Source of the DNA: Coprococcus_C hominis
GTDB taxonomy: Bacteria; Bacillota; Clostridia; Lachnospirales; Lachnospiraceae
Length of the DNA stretch: 64,000 bases
Direction: 5' to 3' (one strand)
NCBI RefSeq assembly: GCF_020687505.1
Contig: NZ_JAJEQT010000011.1
Of this stretch, positions 36,520 to 45,184 are shown piece by piece. Below the pieces are notes generated by a model. It made no database searches. It worked only from the letters and a program-made list of their open reading frames with translations, and was not told where the DNA came from. Position numbers and translations under genes: made by a program. Numbering within the stretch: position 1 is the first letter of the stretch; every line of letters begins with the position of its first letter.

Positions 36520-36719
36520 AAAAACCTCCACATATAATAGACATTATAGCACTACCTGACATGTTTCGCTATATCAAAATATGGGTAAATTTGTTGTTGG
36601 TGTACAATATATAGATTTGAGTGCTTGGATATTACAATATGTATGGAAAATGAAAGAAAAATTTATAGAAATTAAGTAAAAATTCATAAAATAGATATTA
36701 GTTATTATAAATATATAAG

Positions 36720-36735
36720 TGTTTCACGTGAAACA
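36720..36735. promoter_or_regulatory. parS site 1
   Basis: TGTTTCACGTGAAACA, identical to the Bacillus consensus parS and fully palindromic. Binding site for ParB. Confidence 0.93.
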
Positions 36736-36846
36736 TTAGATATTTTGAAAATTATATTTAATTAAGAGTTGGAAGGTTGCTATCATATACTCTATTTGAT
36801 TTTGTGTGTTAATGTATATATTATTCAGTAAATAAATATGTGTTTA

Positions 36847-36862
36847 TGTTTCACGTGAAACA
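36847..36862. promoter_or_regulatory. parS site 2
   Basis: A second exact TGTTTCACGTGAAACA, 127 bases from site 1. Confidence 0.93.
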
Positions 36863-37118
36863 TGGTTGCGAGATTATGATATATGGAGATGTAATTCAAA
36901 AATTAATTATGAATGAATCTATAATAGATGATAACAAACTGAACTTAGCATTTTATAAATTGACTGAGTGAATTCTAGTGCTATCAGAAGTAACATAAAG
37001 GGTACATAAAGATAATAGAATATTATCTTATTTGATTTAGATAAATAATTGAGTGTATTTCAGATATAAAAATTGAATTTGGTATAGACACATTAGTTTT
37101 AAAATATCTGAATATATA

Positions 37119-37134
37119 TGTTTCACGTGAAACA
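37119..37134. promoter_or_regulatory. parS site 3
   Basis: A third exact TGTTTCACGTGAAACA, 272 bases from site 2. Confidence 0.93.
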
Positions 37135-37464
37135 TTGTTTGCAACATATACATTACATAAAATGAAAATAAAATCTGAAATATATGATTTAAAACATCTA
37201 CGAGTATCTAAAAATGAATAACTGATGAACCGACAGATAACTGGTAAAATTTATTTCTGGCTGTTTTTGGTTTTATAAATAACTGTAACGTGTAATATGT
37301 TAAATTATAAAACAACAATAAACTTAATTAATAAATTATAGTACAATATGCATCTGTATAATTTTAATGTACATAAAAATGAATTATAACTGTTATCTAT
37401 TTATATTGAGCATGTGTTATCTATATTGAATATAGAATAGAATTTTAATTTACGATTATCAATA

Positions 37465-37480
37465 TGTTTCACGTGAAACA
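37465..37480. promoter_or_regulatory. parS site 4
   Basis: A fourth exact TGTTTCACGTGAAACA, four bases from a perfect DnaA box. Confidence 0.93.
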
Positions 37481-37484
37481 CTGA

Positions 37485-37561
37485 TTATCCACATATATAA
37501 ACATCAATAATTGTGGAAAAGTATATAATATCCACCAACTTATACACATAATTGTGGATAA
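37485..37561. promoter_or_regulatory. DnaA box cluster beside parS
   Basis: Perfect boxes TTATCCACA (37485-37493) and TGTGGATAA (37553-37561), with a weaker TGTGGAAAA (37512-37520) between. They lie about 17.5 kb from the main origin boxes. Confidence 0.7.
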
Positions 37562-37696
37562 AAAATGATTCTAAAAACAAAAATTGTTGATAACTTCGGG
37601 CGGAATCATACATATTGTATTTATAAAATTGGAGATACAATATAGTGAGGTTAGAGGAGAGTAAAACATAAGCATATGAATATATGACGATTTCAT

Positions 37697-37729
37697 AAAA
37701 ATAAGCCGGATGATTTAATCATCCGACTT
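37697..37729 (-). terminator. argS terminator
   Basis: On the minus strand AAGTCGGATGATT/AATCATCCGGCTT followed by ATTTTTA, about 57 bases after the argS stop. Confidence 0.8.
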
Positions 37730-37785
37730 ACTTAACTTCTTAGTAATTATATACCAGTTTTTATCATATGGAATGTATAATGAAA

Positions 37786-39477
37786 TTACATCTGTTCTGG
37801 ACAATCAATACCAAGCAATTCCATTGCATCTTTGATCGTCTTCTTTGTGATATATACCAGTGTAGCACGCGCGTTACGCACATTCTCTTCCTCTACATGG
37901 ATACGACATGCATTGTAGAACTTGTTGAATGCCTGTGCAACATCCACTGCAAATCTGGCAACAGCAGAAGGCTCGTAACGCTCGGAAGCATCCTTGACAA
38001 CCTTCGGGAAGCGGTTAATCTCTTTCAGTAACTCCATTGCTTCTACATCTGTCAATACACTGTAATCAATATCTGCCGATGGTGTAAATCCATCCAGCTT
38101 CTTTAAGATACTGCAGCATCTTGCATGTGTGTACTGTACGTATGGACCGGTTTCACCATCGAAGTTCAAAAGCTTCTCCCATTTGAAAGATACGTCTTTG
38201 ATACGCTGGTTATAAAGATCATTGAACAATACGGCACCAACACCAATTTTCTTTGCTGTCTCATCCTTATCTGGAAGATCCGGGTTCTTCTCATTGATGA
38301 TCTCTTTGATCTTCGCAATCGCTTCGAGGAGAATATCCTCGGCATAAATAATATTTCCGCTACGTGTAGAAAGCTTGGCACCTTCCAAGCTGACAAGTCC
38401 ATAAGGAATATGCACTAACTGATCCTTTGCCCATTCATTTCCAAGCAATTCAACAACCTTGAATACCTGCTTGAAGTGAAGCTTCTGTTCCTGTCCGGTT
38501 ACATACAGACATTTTACGAAGTTGTAAGTTTCTTTCCGATAGAAGATCGCTGCAATATCACGTGTTGCATAGATGGAGCTGCCGTCGTTCTTCAGGATCA
38601 GACATGGAGCCATATCATAAGCGTCTAAGTTTACGATCTTTGCACCCTCGCTCTCTGTCAGGAGATTTGCGTCTGTCAGTCGTTTTACAACATCGTCGGT
38701 TTTATCACGGTAGAAGCTCTCGCCGAGGTAGTAGTCGAAGTCCATACCAAGCAGATCGTAAGTACGCTTGTACTCGATCAGACTGATATCCTTGAACCAC
38801 TGCCAGATTTTTAAAGCTTCCTCGTCACCATGTTCCATCTTCGCGAACCATGCACGCGCTTCGTCGTTTAACTCTGGATTCTTCTCAGCCTCTTCGTGGA
38901 ACTTCACGTAGAGCTTCATCAGTTCGGCAACGCCGTCCTTCTTGACCGCTTCTTCGCTTCCCCATGCCTTGTATGCAACGATCAGTTTACCAAACTGTGT
39001 ACCCCAGTCGCCGAGGTGGTTGATGCGGACAACCTTGTAGCCCAGCTTGGAATAAATCTTATACAGAGAGTTTCCAATGATCGTCGTACGAAGATGTCCA
39101 ACATGGAAATTCTTTGCTACGTTTGGAGAAGAATAATCGATACAGATTGTCTGTCCATTTCCTTCGGTAGAACTTCCGAAATCATCAGCCATAGAAGCTG
39201 TCACCATTGTTTCGATAAATAATTCCTTCTTTACGAAGAAGTTTAAGTAAGCACCCTGTACCTGAATCTCCTGCAGGAAATCCACATCGCCGATTGCTTC
39301 TTTGATATCGTTGGCAATCATCTGTGGGGCTTTGCGCATCGTCTTCGCAAGGCGGAAGCAGGGAAATGCAAAATCACCAAGCTCCGGTTTTGGCGGAATC
39401 TCAATCAGGTCTGCAATTTCTGCTGCGGTTAACCCTTCGACGTTTGCAGCAATCAGTTCTACAATCTTGTTTTTCAT
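37786..39477 (-). CDS. argS: Arginyl-tRNA synthetase
   Basis: 563 residues, a class I synthetase. The HIGH motif reads HVGHLRT (about 120-126) in SPNVAKNFHVGHLRT, and the KMSKS region is EGAKLSTRSGN. The C-terminal helical anticodon-binding domain includes YNACRIHVEE. It charges tRNA-Arg. AAAGGAG lies about 10 bases before the ATG. The upstream gap of 31 bases leaves no room for a T-box. Confidence 0.97.
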   Translation of the reverse strand: MKNKIVELIAANVEGLTAAEIADLIEIPPKPELGDFAFPCFRLAKTMRKAPQMIANDIKEAIGDVDFLQEIQVQGAYLNFFVKKELFIETMVTASMADDFGSSTEGNGQTICIDYSSPNVAKNFHVGHLRTTIIGNSLYKIYSKLGYKVVRINHLGDWGTQFGKLIVAYKAWGSEEAVKKDGVAELMKLYVKFHEEAEKNPELNDEARAWFAKMEHGDEEALKIWQWFKDISLIEYKRTYDLLGMDFDYYLGESFYRDKTDDVVKRLTDANLLTESEGAKIVNLDAYDMAPCLILKNDGSSIYATRDIAAIFYRKETYNFVKCLYVTGQEQKLHFKQVFKVVELLGNEWAKDQLVHIPYGLVSLEGAKLSTRSGNIIYAEDILLEAIAKIKEIINEKNPDLPDKDETAKKIGVGAVLFNDLYNQRIKDVSFKWEKLLNFDGETGPYVQYTHARCCSILKKLDGFTPSADIDYSVLTDVEAMELLKEINRFPKVVKDASERYEPSAVARFAVDVAQAFNKFYNACRIHVEEENVRNARATLVYITKKTIKDAMELLGIDCPEQM

Positions 39478-39508
39478 AATATATAAACTCCTTTATTGTT
39501 GTTTGCTT

Positions 39509-40633
39509 TTATTGTTGGATCGGGAAGCTGAATTTTACTGTGGTTCCCGACATGACATCCCCGGAGATATCCAGCTTGCCACAGAGCATATACAGGATTT
39601 CCTTTGCTTTGTGCAGGCTGCTGTACCAAGGACTGTCCTCCATATAGGTGTCCTTGATGCCGACACCATCATCTGTCAGAATGACCTCTGCCATATTTGG
39701 CGTCAGGCTTGCCTGTACGGATACATTGGATGCATTTGCATGTAAGGCGATGTTATCGAAAAATATTGCAATCAGCCGCATGAAGTTAATGTTGAACACC
39801 GGATGATAGCTGATGTTCGGATCTGGTGTTTCGACAGATGCGGTAATTTTGATTTTTGTATGTTTCTGCTTAAACTCATTTAAGTAAGCTTCGAGCTGTT
39901 CCTTCAATGGTTTGTCGGAAGAAGAAAAGCTGTTCATGTTCTCGGCGATTTCATCGACCGAGTGGGACATCTGCTTTACGTTGTGCAGGATTTCCTGCAA
40001 GGTTAATTTCGCACGTCCGACATCTGTTCCAATCAGATAGTTGATCATATCCAGTTTGTTCTGCATAGCTTCCAGCCCGGTTTTGATCTGCTTATCCAGA
40101 ATCGTCTGTGTGAGTGCCCGGTCGTATGCATCCAGCATTAAGATATTATATCCATGCGAGGAGATGTCTTCCTTGGCGTCCTCCTGAAGAAATGTAAAGC
40201 CGTAGTGATCGGTATGATCAGGGTCGTCTGTCGTGTAGCGAGGCTCAAAAGAGGTAAGTGCATCTTCTGCATTGTTCAATGCTTCCAGGTATTGGCGCAG
40301 CTTGTTCAACTGTAATTCCATGCCGCGCAGCTTTAACGTCAAGGTCTCCTTCACGGATTGCAGGTCTTTGATCTGCTCCTGAATGATCTTGTTGCGCTCG
40401 GTATCCACGCCATCATTTGTGACAGGAGAAAAGACGCTTTTTCTGGAGTTGGTCTTGAAGGCGTAAATGTCCTTCGTCTTGTCCAGCTCATCAATCTTGA
40501 TGTCAATTTCAAAAATCTGTGTTTTGAGATTCTGGATATCCTCCAATTGTGACAGGAAGGATTTGTTGAAATAATCCAGCATCATCTGATTGGCAGATTT
40601 GATTTTCTTAAAATTCTCTTTTGATTCTTCCAT
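39509..40633 (-). CDS. DegS-like sensor kinase homologue lacking the phospho-accepting His
   Basis: 374 residues, no membrane span. A long coiled coil (about 1-140) precedes a HisKA_3-like helix pair (about 175-235) and a GHKL ATPase domain with FFDNIALHA and LTDDGVGI. The dimerisation helix DRALTQTILDKQIKTG aligns with the usual ER-x-RIARDLHD pattern, but the His position holds Asp and the next residue is Lys. TDVGRAKLTLQ matches the typical RAKLEL. It may bind ATP without autophosphorylation, acting as a pseudokinase or adaptor. No response regulator gene is adjacent. It follows a D,D-carboxypeptidase gene. Confidence 0.7.
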   Translation of the reverse strand: MEESKENFKKIKSANQMMLDYFNKSFLSQLEDIQNLKTQIFEIDIKIDELDKTKDIYAFKTNSRKSVFSPVTNDGVDTERNKIIQEQIKDLQSVKETLTLKLRGMELQLNKLRQYLEALNNAEDALTSFEPRYTTDDPDHTDHYGFTFLQEDAKEDISSHGYNILMLDAYDRALTQTILDKQIKTGLEAMQNKLDMINYLIGTDVGRAKLTLQEILHNVKQMSHSVDEIAENMNSFSSSDKPLKEQLEAYLNEFKQKHTKIKITASVETPDPNISYHPVFNINFMRLIAIFFDNIALHANASNVSVQASLTPNMAEVILTDDGVGIKDTYMEDSPWYSSLHKAKEILYMLCGKLDISGDVMSGTTVKFSFPIQQ

Positions 40634-40670
40634 AGTTGAAGTACCTCTTTTCGTGGTGCAAGGTTTCCTG

Positions 40671-42044
40671 TTATCGTCTGCGGGAACGGGAGTTTTGCTT
40701 CCGTTTCCGTGGTTCGATCACATTTGCATAAATAAAAAGTCCAAGAATACATGCAATGACGACCGCCGCAATTATATATTTCCAATAGCTTTTCTTTTCT
40801 TTGATCAACGCCGGGCGGATACTGCCATTTTTGTATGCTTCGGCTACGGCAACGTCATCGTTGGAATTGACATAGCCGGAATAGCTGACCGGAAGTGTCA
40901 GGCAGGTCGTACCTTCATAGGAAACTTCCAAAGTACCGATATAACCTTCATCCAGCCGGTCTGCGGATGGAACAAAGTTCATTTGCAGCTTGGTTCTGTC
41001 GGCATTGTTCGCAAATATAAATGGCTGGTTATTGTCAACGGACAGATGCATGGTTCCGAGATTTTCACAACCATAATAATCGTTTAAGAAGTTCTGCGCG
41101 GTCGTGGCAGCCTCTGCATCGAATTCATAGTCTGACAACAACGTGGTGTTTGAGTAGTTGTTGAATACATAGTTGAACAGCGCAATGCTGTCGGTGTAAT
41201 TCGTTGCGTTGTCAGGGGCACCCATTGTCACACAGATCAACTGCATATCATTTTTTTCAGCCCAGACGACAAGTGTACCACCCGCATCATCAGTATAACC
41301 AGTTTTTCCACCTTGACATGCCGGGTAATAATATTCGGAATTGCTGAGCATCATCCGGTTGCCCTGCGTGAGATAACGCGTCTCATTGTTCATGTTCGTT
41401 GGCGGAATCTCATGATAGGTTTCTGAAGCATACTCACGAAAGGTCTTGCTTGTAAGCGCCTCTTTTGTGATCAGCGCCATGTCGTAGGCAGTTGTATAAT
41501 GGTCCGGATCATGCAATCCGTTTGCATTCGTAAAATGTGTATCCTTGCAGCCGAGACTTTGTGCAGTATCATTCATCAACTGCACGAAATTCTCCAGAGA
41601 GCCGGACACTTGTTCTGCAATCGCCCAGGCTGCTTCATTTGCAGACATGAGCATGACGGCATAGAGTGCATCCGACATACTGATCTCTTCGCCGACATCG
41701 AGCGCGATATGGGAACTGTTGCGGTCGATGCCCCAGACGGCAGCGTCGCTCATTGTGATCGTAGAGTTTAAATCTCCGTTTTTGATGGCGAGATACGCAG
41801 TCATGATCTTTGTGATACTTGCCGGATATTGCCGGGTGTGGGAATTCTTTTCGTATATGATCTGTCCGGATTGTGCATCCATGATGATGGCAGATGTGGA
41901 CGTAATCTGTGGAAATCCCGTCGTTGCATTTGCATCGGATGCAGTTGCGGTGCTTGTCTGTGCAGCCTCGCATGGAATACACATGCTGAGGAATAGCACG
42001 CACACCATTATATAGGAAATAATTTTTTTCACTGTTTTGATCAT
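40671..42044 (-). CDS. D-alanyl-D-alanine carboxypeptidase (PBP5/DacF type)
   Basis: 457 residues. A signal peptide (about 1-27) leads to a penicillin-binding domain with SITK (active Ser), SANEAA and GKTGYT, the three motifs of low-molecular-weight PBPs. A beta-rich domain and one C-terminal transmembrane helix (about 425-445) follow, with a basic cytoplasmic tail RKRKQNSRSRRR. It trims the terminal D-Ala from peptidoglycan stem peptides outside the membrane. AAAGGA is about nine bases before the ATG. A real transmembrane anchor replaces the amphipathic helix common in this family. Confidence 0.93.
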   Translation of the reverse strand: MIKTVKKIISYIMVCVLFLSMCIPCEAAQTSTATASDANATTGFPQITSTSAIIMDAQSGQIIYEKNSHTRQYPASITKIMTAYLAIKNGDLNSTITMSDAAVWGIDRNSSHIALDVGEEISMSDALYAVMLMSANEAAWAIAEQVSGSLENFVQLMNDTAQSLGCKDTHFTNANGLHDPDHYTTAYDMALITKEALTSKTFREYASETYHEIPPTNMNNETRYLTQGNRMMLSNSEYYYPACQGGKTGYTDDAGGTLVVWAEKNDMQLICVTMGAPDNATNYTDSIALFNYVFNNYSNTTLLSDYEFDAEAATTAQNFLNDYYGCENLGTMHLSVDNNQPFIFANNADRTKLQMNFVPSADRLDEGYIGTLEVSYEGTTCLTLPVSYSGYVNSNDDVAVAEAYKNGSIRPALIKEKKSYWKYIIAAVVIACILGLFIYANVIEPRKRKQNSRSRRR

Positions 42045-42086
42045 GCTATAAAATCCTTTTCTGTAAAGATTGACATTATCTTCTTA

Positions 42087-42115
42087 ATTATCATATAAAA
42101 CAGGGAAAAAAACAA
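42087..42115 (-). promoter_or_regulatory. Promoter of the D,D-carboxypeptidase gene
   Basis: Minus strand TTGTTT, 17-base spacer, GATAAT, about 43 bases before the start codon. Confidence 0.55.
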
Positions 42116-42134
42116 GAGATAAAATGCAACATTC

Positions 42135-42163
42135 TTGTGAAAATTTAAAATAAATGCTAATAT
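42135..42163 (+). promoter_or_regulatory. trmB promoter
   Basis: TTGTGA (42135-42140), 17-base spacer, TAATAT (42158-42163). It is divergent from the carboxypeptidase promoter. Confidence 0.55.
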
Positions 42164-42194
42164 AGAAACATTATAGATGGACGAGGTAAAAAAG

Positions 42195-42842
42195 ATGAGA
42201 TTACGAAACGTAAAAGGCTCCAGAGAAATGATTGCCACAAATGATTTTGTCGTGCATGAAGAAGAGACAATGAAGGGAAAGTGGCATGATTTTTTTGAAA
42301 ATGAAAATCCGATTCATATCGAAGTGGGAATGGGAAAAGGCAGATTTATTATAGATATGGCAAAGCTGCATCCGGAGATCAATTATATCGGTATTGAGAA
42401 ATATTCGAGTGTGCTTGTCCGGGCAATCGAGAAGCAGACAATCGAGCAGCTTCCGAATCTGGTGTTTATCCGAATGGATGCGGAGGCAATCGAAAATGTA
42501 TTTGAAAAAGATGAGGTTGCCTATATCTATCTGAACTTTTCTGATCCGTGGCCGAAGGATCGTCATGCGAGACGGCGCCTGACATCGGTGCAGTTTTTGA
42601 ACCGGTATGTGAATTTCCTCGCAGCAGATGGAGGGCTTACATTTAAGACAGACAACCGCCCGTTGTTTGATTTCTCACTGGAACAGGTAGAACTTGCCGG
42701 TTGGGAGATGGTCAACTATACGTTTGACCTGCATCATAGCGAGTATGCGGAGGGTAATGTCATGACGGAGTATGAAGAGAAGTTTTCTGCGATGGGAAAT
42801 CCAATCTGCCGCATGGTCATCAAACCACCAAAAAAGAAATAA
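42195..42842 (+). CDS. trmB: tRNA (guanine-46-N7)-methyltransferase
   Basis: 215 residues from the chosen ATG. The start reads MRLRNVKGS, the typical TrmB opening, and GAGG lies eight bases before it; an upstream ATG at 42177 lacks a site. Motif I is IEVGMGKGRFI, and NFSDPWPKDRHARRRLT is the family signature containing substrate-binding residues. It methylates G46 in the variable loop of tRNA. Confidence 0.95.
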   Translation: MRLRNVKGSREMIATNDFVVHEEETMKGKWHDFFENENPIHIEVGMGKGRFIIDMAKLHPEINYIGIEKYSSVLVRAIEKQTIEQLPNLVFIRMDAEAIENVFEKDEVAYIYLNFSDPWPKDRHARRRLTSVQFLNRYVNFLAADGGLTFKTDNRPLFDFSLEQVELAGWEMVNYTFDLHHSEYAEGNVMTEYEEKFSAMGNPICRMVIKPPKKK

Positions 42843-42859
42843 CAAAAACGTGTAAAAAA

Positions 42860-42907
42860 AGAGATTCCGGTGCATACTATGGTAGTAAGATACATGCCGG
42901 AGTCTCT
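42860..42907 (+). terminator. Hairpin after trmB
   Basis: AGAGATTCCGG...CCGGAGTCTCT long stem with an interrupted inner part. No T-run follows, so its role as a terminator is uncertain. The rest of 42908-43117 shows no gene. Confidence 0.5.
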
Positions 42908-43117
42908 TATGGGAAGAAAAAAATGTGGTTTTAAACTTACAAATGCAGTGTACTCGAATCCCTGTCTGAATCGAAAACTGATGAATCTTGGACGCAATAT
43001 ACACACAGTATGTTGTATTCTGAACCGGCTGGAGACAATTAGTGCATGCAAGAAGTTAAGGAAATAAAGGGTTTGCGGGCTTTTTGAAAAAAATCTGAAA
43101 AAAATGTGAAAAAAAGC

Positions 43118-43146
43118 TTGCATTTTGTAAATGAATGTTGTATACT
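43118..43146 (+). promoter_or_regulatory. tRNA-Lys promoter
   Basis: TTGCAT (43118-43123), 17-base spacer, TATACT (43141-43146), 46 bases before the tRNA. Confidence 0.65.
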
Positions 43147-43192
43147 CCATATTGTTCTGATGAAGAACACATGGTAAGTGAAAATTCACTAC

Positions 43193-43265
43193 GGGCCGCT
43201 AGCTCATTTGGTAGAGCACCTGACTCTTAATCAGGGTGTGCGGGGTTCGAGCCCCCGGCGGCCCA
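43193..43265 (+). tRNA. tRNA-Lys (CTT)
   Basis: Seventy-three bases. The acceptor is GGGCCGC/GCGGCCC with discriminator A, the anticodon stem CCTGA/TCAGG with loop CTCTTAA (anticodon CTT), and the T-loop GGTTCGAGCC. CCA is not encoded. Confidence 0.96.
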
Positions 43266-43394
43266 CTTGTAAAAGCATCGGTTTTGCAGAAGAAGCTGCG
43301 GAGTCGGTGTTTTTTTTGTATTTTCGGTTTTACACAGATGAAATGCAGAGAATCATGCAGAATTTACAATGTAAGTGCAGAAAGCGTGTAGAAG

Positions 43395-44396
43395 ATGATT
43401 TATGAAAAGATGATTGAAACTGAAAATTCAGATCCGATGCGAACCGCATGGACAGATTACCGGCAGACATTGACCAGTTATGTCTTAGAGGGGATTGAGA
43501 GCTATTACCGGCGGGCACATCTGGCAAGACAGGGAAAATTGCGGGATCAGGCGTTTACTTTGGAGGCGGATGTACCTTTGGAAGCGAAACCGGTAGTTGC
43601 TATCTGGGGTGCCGGTCGATGCAATGATCTGGATCTGGAAATGCTGGCACCCTATGTGCGGTTTGTACTGATTGACCGGACGATGGAGGATATACAGGCG
43701 GCACGGGCGCGATATGGATTATCAGAGGCACAGTGTGTCTGTGTGGATTTGCGATTCTGGGAAATCTATGAGGAAGAGGAACGGTTTTTTGAGACATTGC
43801 TTGCGAATGGGGACGATCTGCATTTGTCAGAATATCTGCGTCAGGTCATGGAGTCAGTGGCGGAGCAACAGCCAACATTTGCGGGATATGAAAAGGCATT
43901 TGATTTCAGTGTCGTGTGTGGACTTGCCAGTCAGTTAAATGCGCGGTTTGCTGGGCTGCTGCAATTATATGGAAAAGATCTGCGCAGACTGCCAAGGACG
44001 GCTGCCATGATGAAGGAAATGAATGTGCAGGCAGCAGGGCGGTTGATGGATGCCATTATGGTGACAACAAGCGGAGCTGTTTTCGCGGCAAACGAGATAT
44101 ATGCAGCGTTGCCTGCGCGCGAAGAACGGCTGGCAGAATATGCTCAGATCTGGACGGAGGAATGGGAACAGCTTCTGACAGCAAAGACAGAAACACAGAT
44201 TCTGCCAGAGGATGTAGAAGGCATTACTTGTCAGGTTGCAGGCAGCCGGGAATTTGAACTGCATCTGATGCAGGCACAGAAGGCGGGAAAGCTTGTTTTC
44301 CGGCATCGGAGTGGGTGCGTCTGGCCATTTTCAGAAGAAAAATATTATTTTATGGATGTTTTGACGGCATATTTCATAAATAAAGAAATAAAATAA
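43395..44396 (+). CDS. Putative SAM-dependent methyltransferase, uncharacterised
   Basis: 333 residues. VVAIWGAGRCNDLDLEML resembles a class I methyltransferase motif I (G-x-G-x-x-N), followed by an acidic strand end in VLIDRT, VCVDLRF and FDFSVVCGLASQL as later strands. An N-terminal helical region carries ESYYRRAHLARQGK. The C-terminus ends near the strand pair RHRSGCVWPFSEEKYYFM. The ATG at 43395 has only a weak site; 43410 is an alternative. It follows tRNA-Lys by 129 bases. I do not know a characterised relative. Confidence 0.7.
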   Translation: MIYEKMIETENSDPMRTAWTDYRQTLTSYVLEGIESYYRRAHLARQGKLRDQAFTLEADVPLEAKPVVAIWGAGRCNDLDLEMLAPYVRFVLIDRTMEDIQAARARYGLSEAQCVCVDLRFWEIYEEEERFFETLLANGDDLHLSEYLRQVMESVAEQQPTFAGYEKAFDFSVVCGLASQLNARFAGLLQLYGKDLRRLPRTAAMMKEMNVQAAGRLMDAIMVTTSGAVFAANEIYAALPAREERLAEYAQIWTEEWEQLLTAKTETQILPEDVEGITCQVAGSREFELHLMQAQKAGKLVFRHRSGCVWPFSEEKYYFMDVLTAYFINKEIK

Positions 44397-44517
44397 AAAA
44401 ATAACTTTCATAAGTTAGGAAAGCCTTTTTGAGTGGCTGTTTTGTTGAAAAAAGAAAGTTCCTATGGTATCATAACGGAGATTGGATATAAATAGCATTA
44501 TTCCGAAGAGGGTATCT

Positions 44518-45048
44518 ATGAAATTATATGTAACAAGACATGGACAGACACAGTATAATATAGAGGTTCGAATCTGTGGAAGAGCAAATGTGCGACTGAC
44601 GGAAAAAGGAATCTCACAGGCACATGAGCTGGCACAGAGCATGCAGGATACGGATGTGGATCTCATCATTTCATCACCGCTTGTGCGTGCAAAGGAGACT
44701 GCAGATATTGTCGGTGCAGCGATCGGTGTGCCGGTAGAAGTGGATGATCGCCTTGCAGAGCGTGATTATGGTGTGATCGACGGAACCTATGAGGGAACGC
44801 CGGGATTCATGGAGCAGTGGGTACAGTTTGGTTACCAGTATCCAGAGGGTGAGTCGCTGCTTAAAGTTGTACAGCGTGTGTATAATTTTCTAGATGATAT
44901 CAAGCAGCGCTATGCGGATAAAAAGGTCATGGTGATCAGTCATGGCGGTGTGTGCCGGGTGATCAACTCATATTTTGAGAGTCTGGATAATGAAGACTTT
45001 TTCAAGTTTAATCTGGGAAATTGTAAAGTTCTTCAATATGATCTCTAA
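44518..45048 (+). CDS. Histidine phosphatase family protein
   Basis: 176 residues. YVTRHGQTQYN holds the catalytic His of the phosphoglycerate mutase-like fold, ERDYGVIDG is the usual mid-domain motif and VISHGGVCRVI holds the second His. Phosphatase activity on a small metabolite is likely; the substrate cannot be read from sequence. AGAGGG lies five bases before the ATG at 44518, which also places RHG at the usual position. Confidence 0.9.
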   Translation: MKLYVTRHGQTQYNIEVRICGRANVRLTEKGISQAHELAQSMQDTDVDLIISSPLVRAKETADIVGAAIGVPVEVDDRLAERDYGVIDGTYEGTPGFMEQWVQFGYQYPEGESLLKVVQRVYNFLDDIKQRYADKKVMVISHGGVCRVINSYFESLDNEDFFKFNLGNCKVLQYDL

Positions 45049-45090
45049 AAAAGAAGATTATGTAAAATATGTAATAAAATAGTCACAATC

Positions 45091-45138
45091 TAGCATAAAT
45101 TCCTTGAATGAATGAGGGGTTTATGCTATTATTTTTTT
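45091..45138 (+). terminator. Terminator with overlapping promoter
   Basis: TAGCATAAA/TTTATGCTA stem followed by TTATTTTTTT ends the phosphatase transcript. TTGAAT and TATTAT with a 17-base spacer lie within the same stretch and may drive the next gene. Confidence 0.6.
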
Positions 45139-45184
45139 ATCACTTCTTATTAGAATTAAGAGGGTTATTTAGGAGGGAAGATTT

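Larger units (their letters stand above)
36520..37696. other. AT-rich gene-free stretch: centromere-like region
   Basis: Nearly 1.2 kb without a credible frame. It holds four perfect 16-bp parS palindromes and, near 37.5 kb, a cluster of DnaA boxes (listed separately). The remainder is very AT-rich. It separates parA from argS and likely includes the parA promoter. Confidence 0.8.

Noticed and set aside
42870..43067. A 65-codon plus-strand frame after trmB
   Set aside because: It begins inside a hairpin, has no ribosome site and no recognisable protein features.
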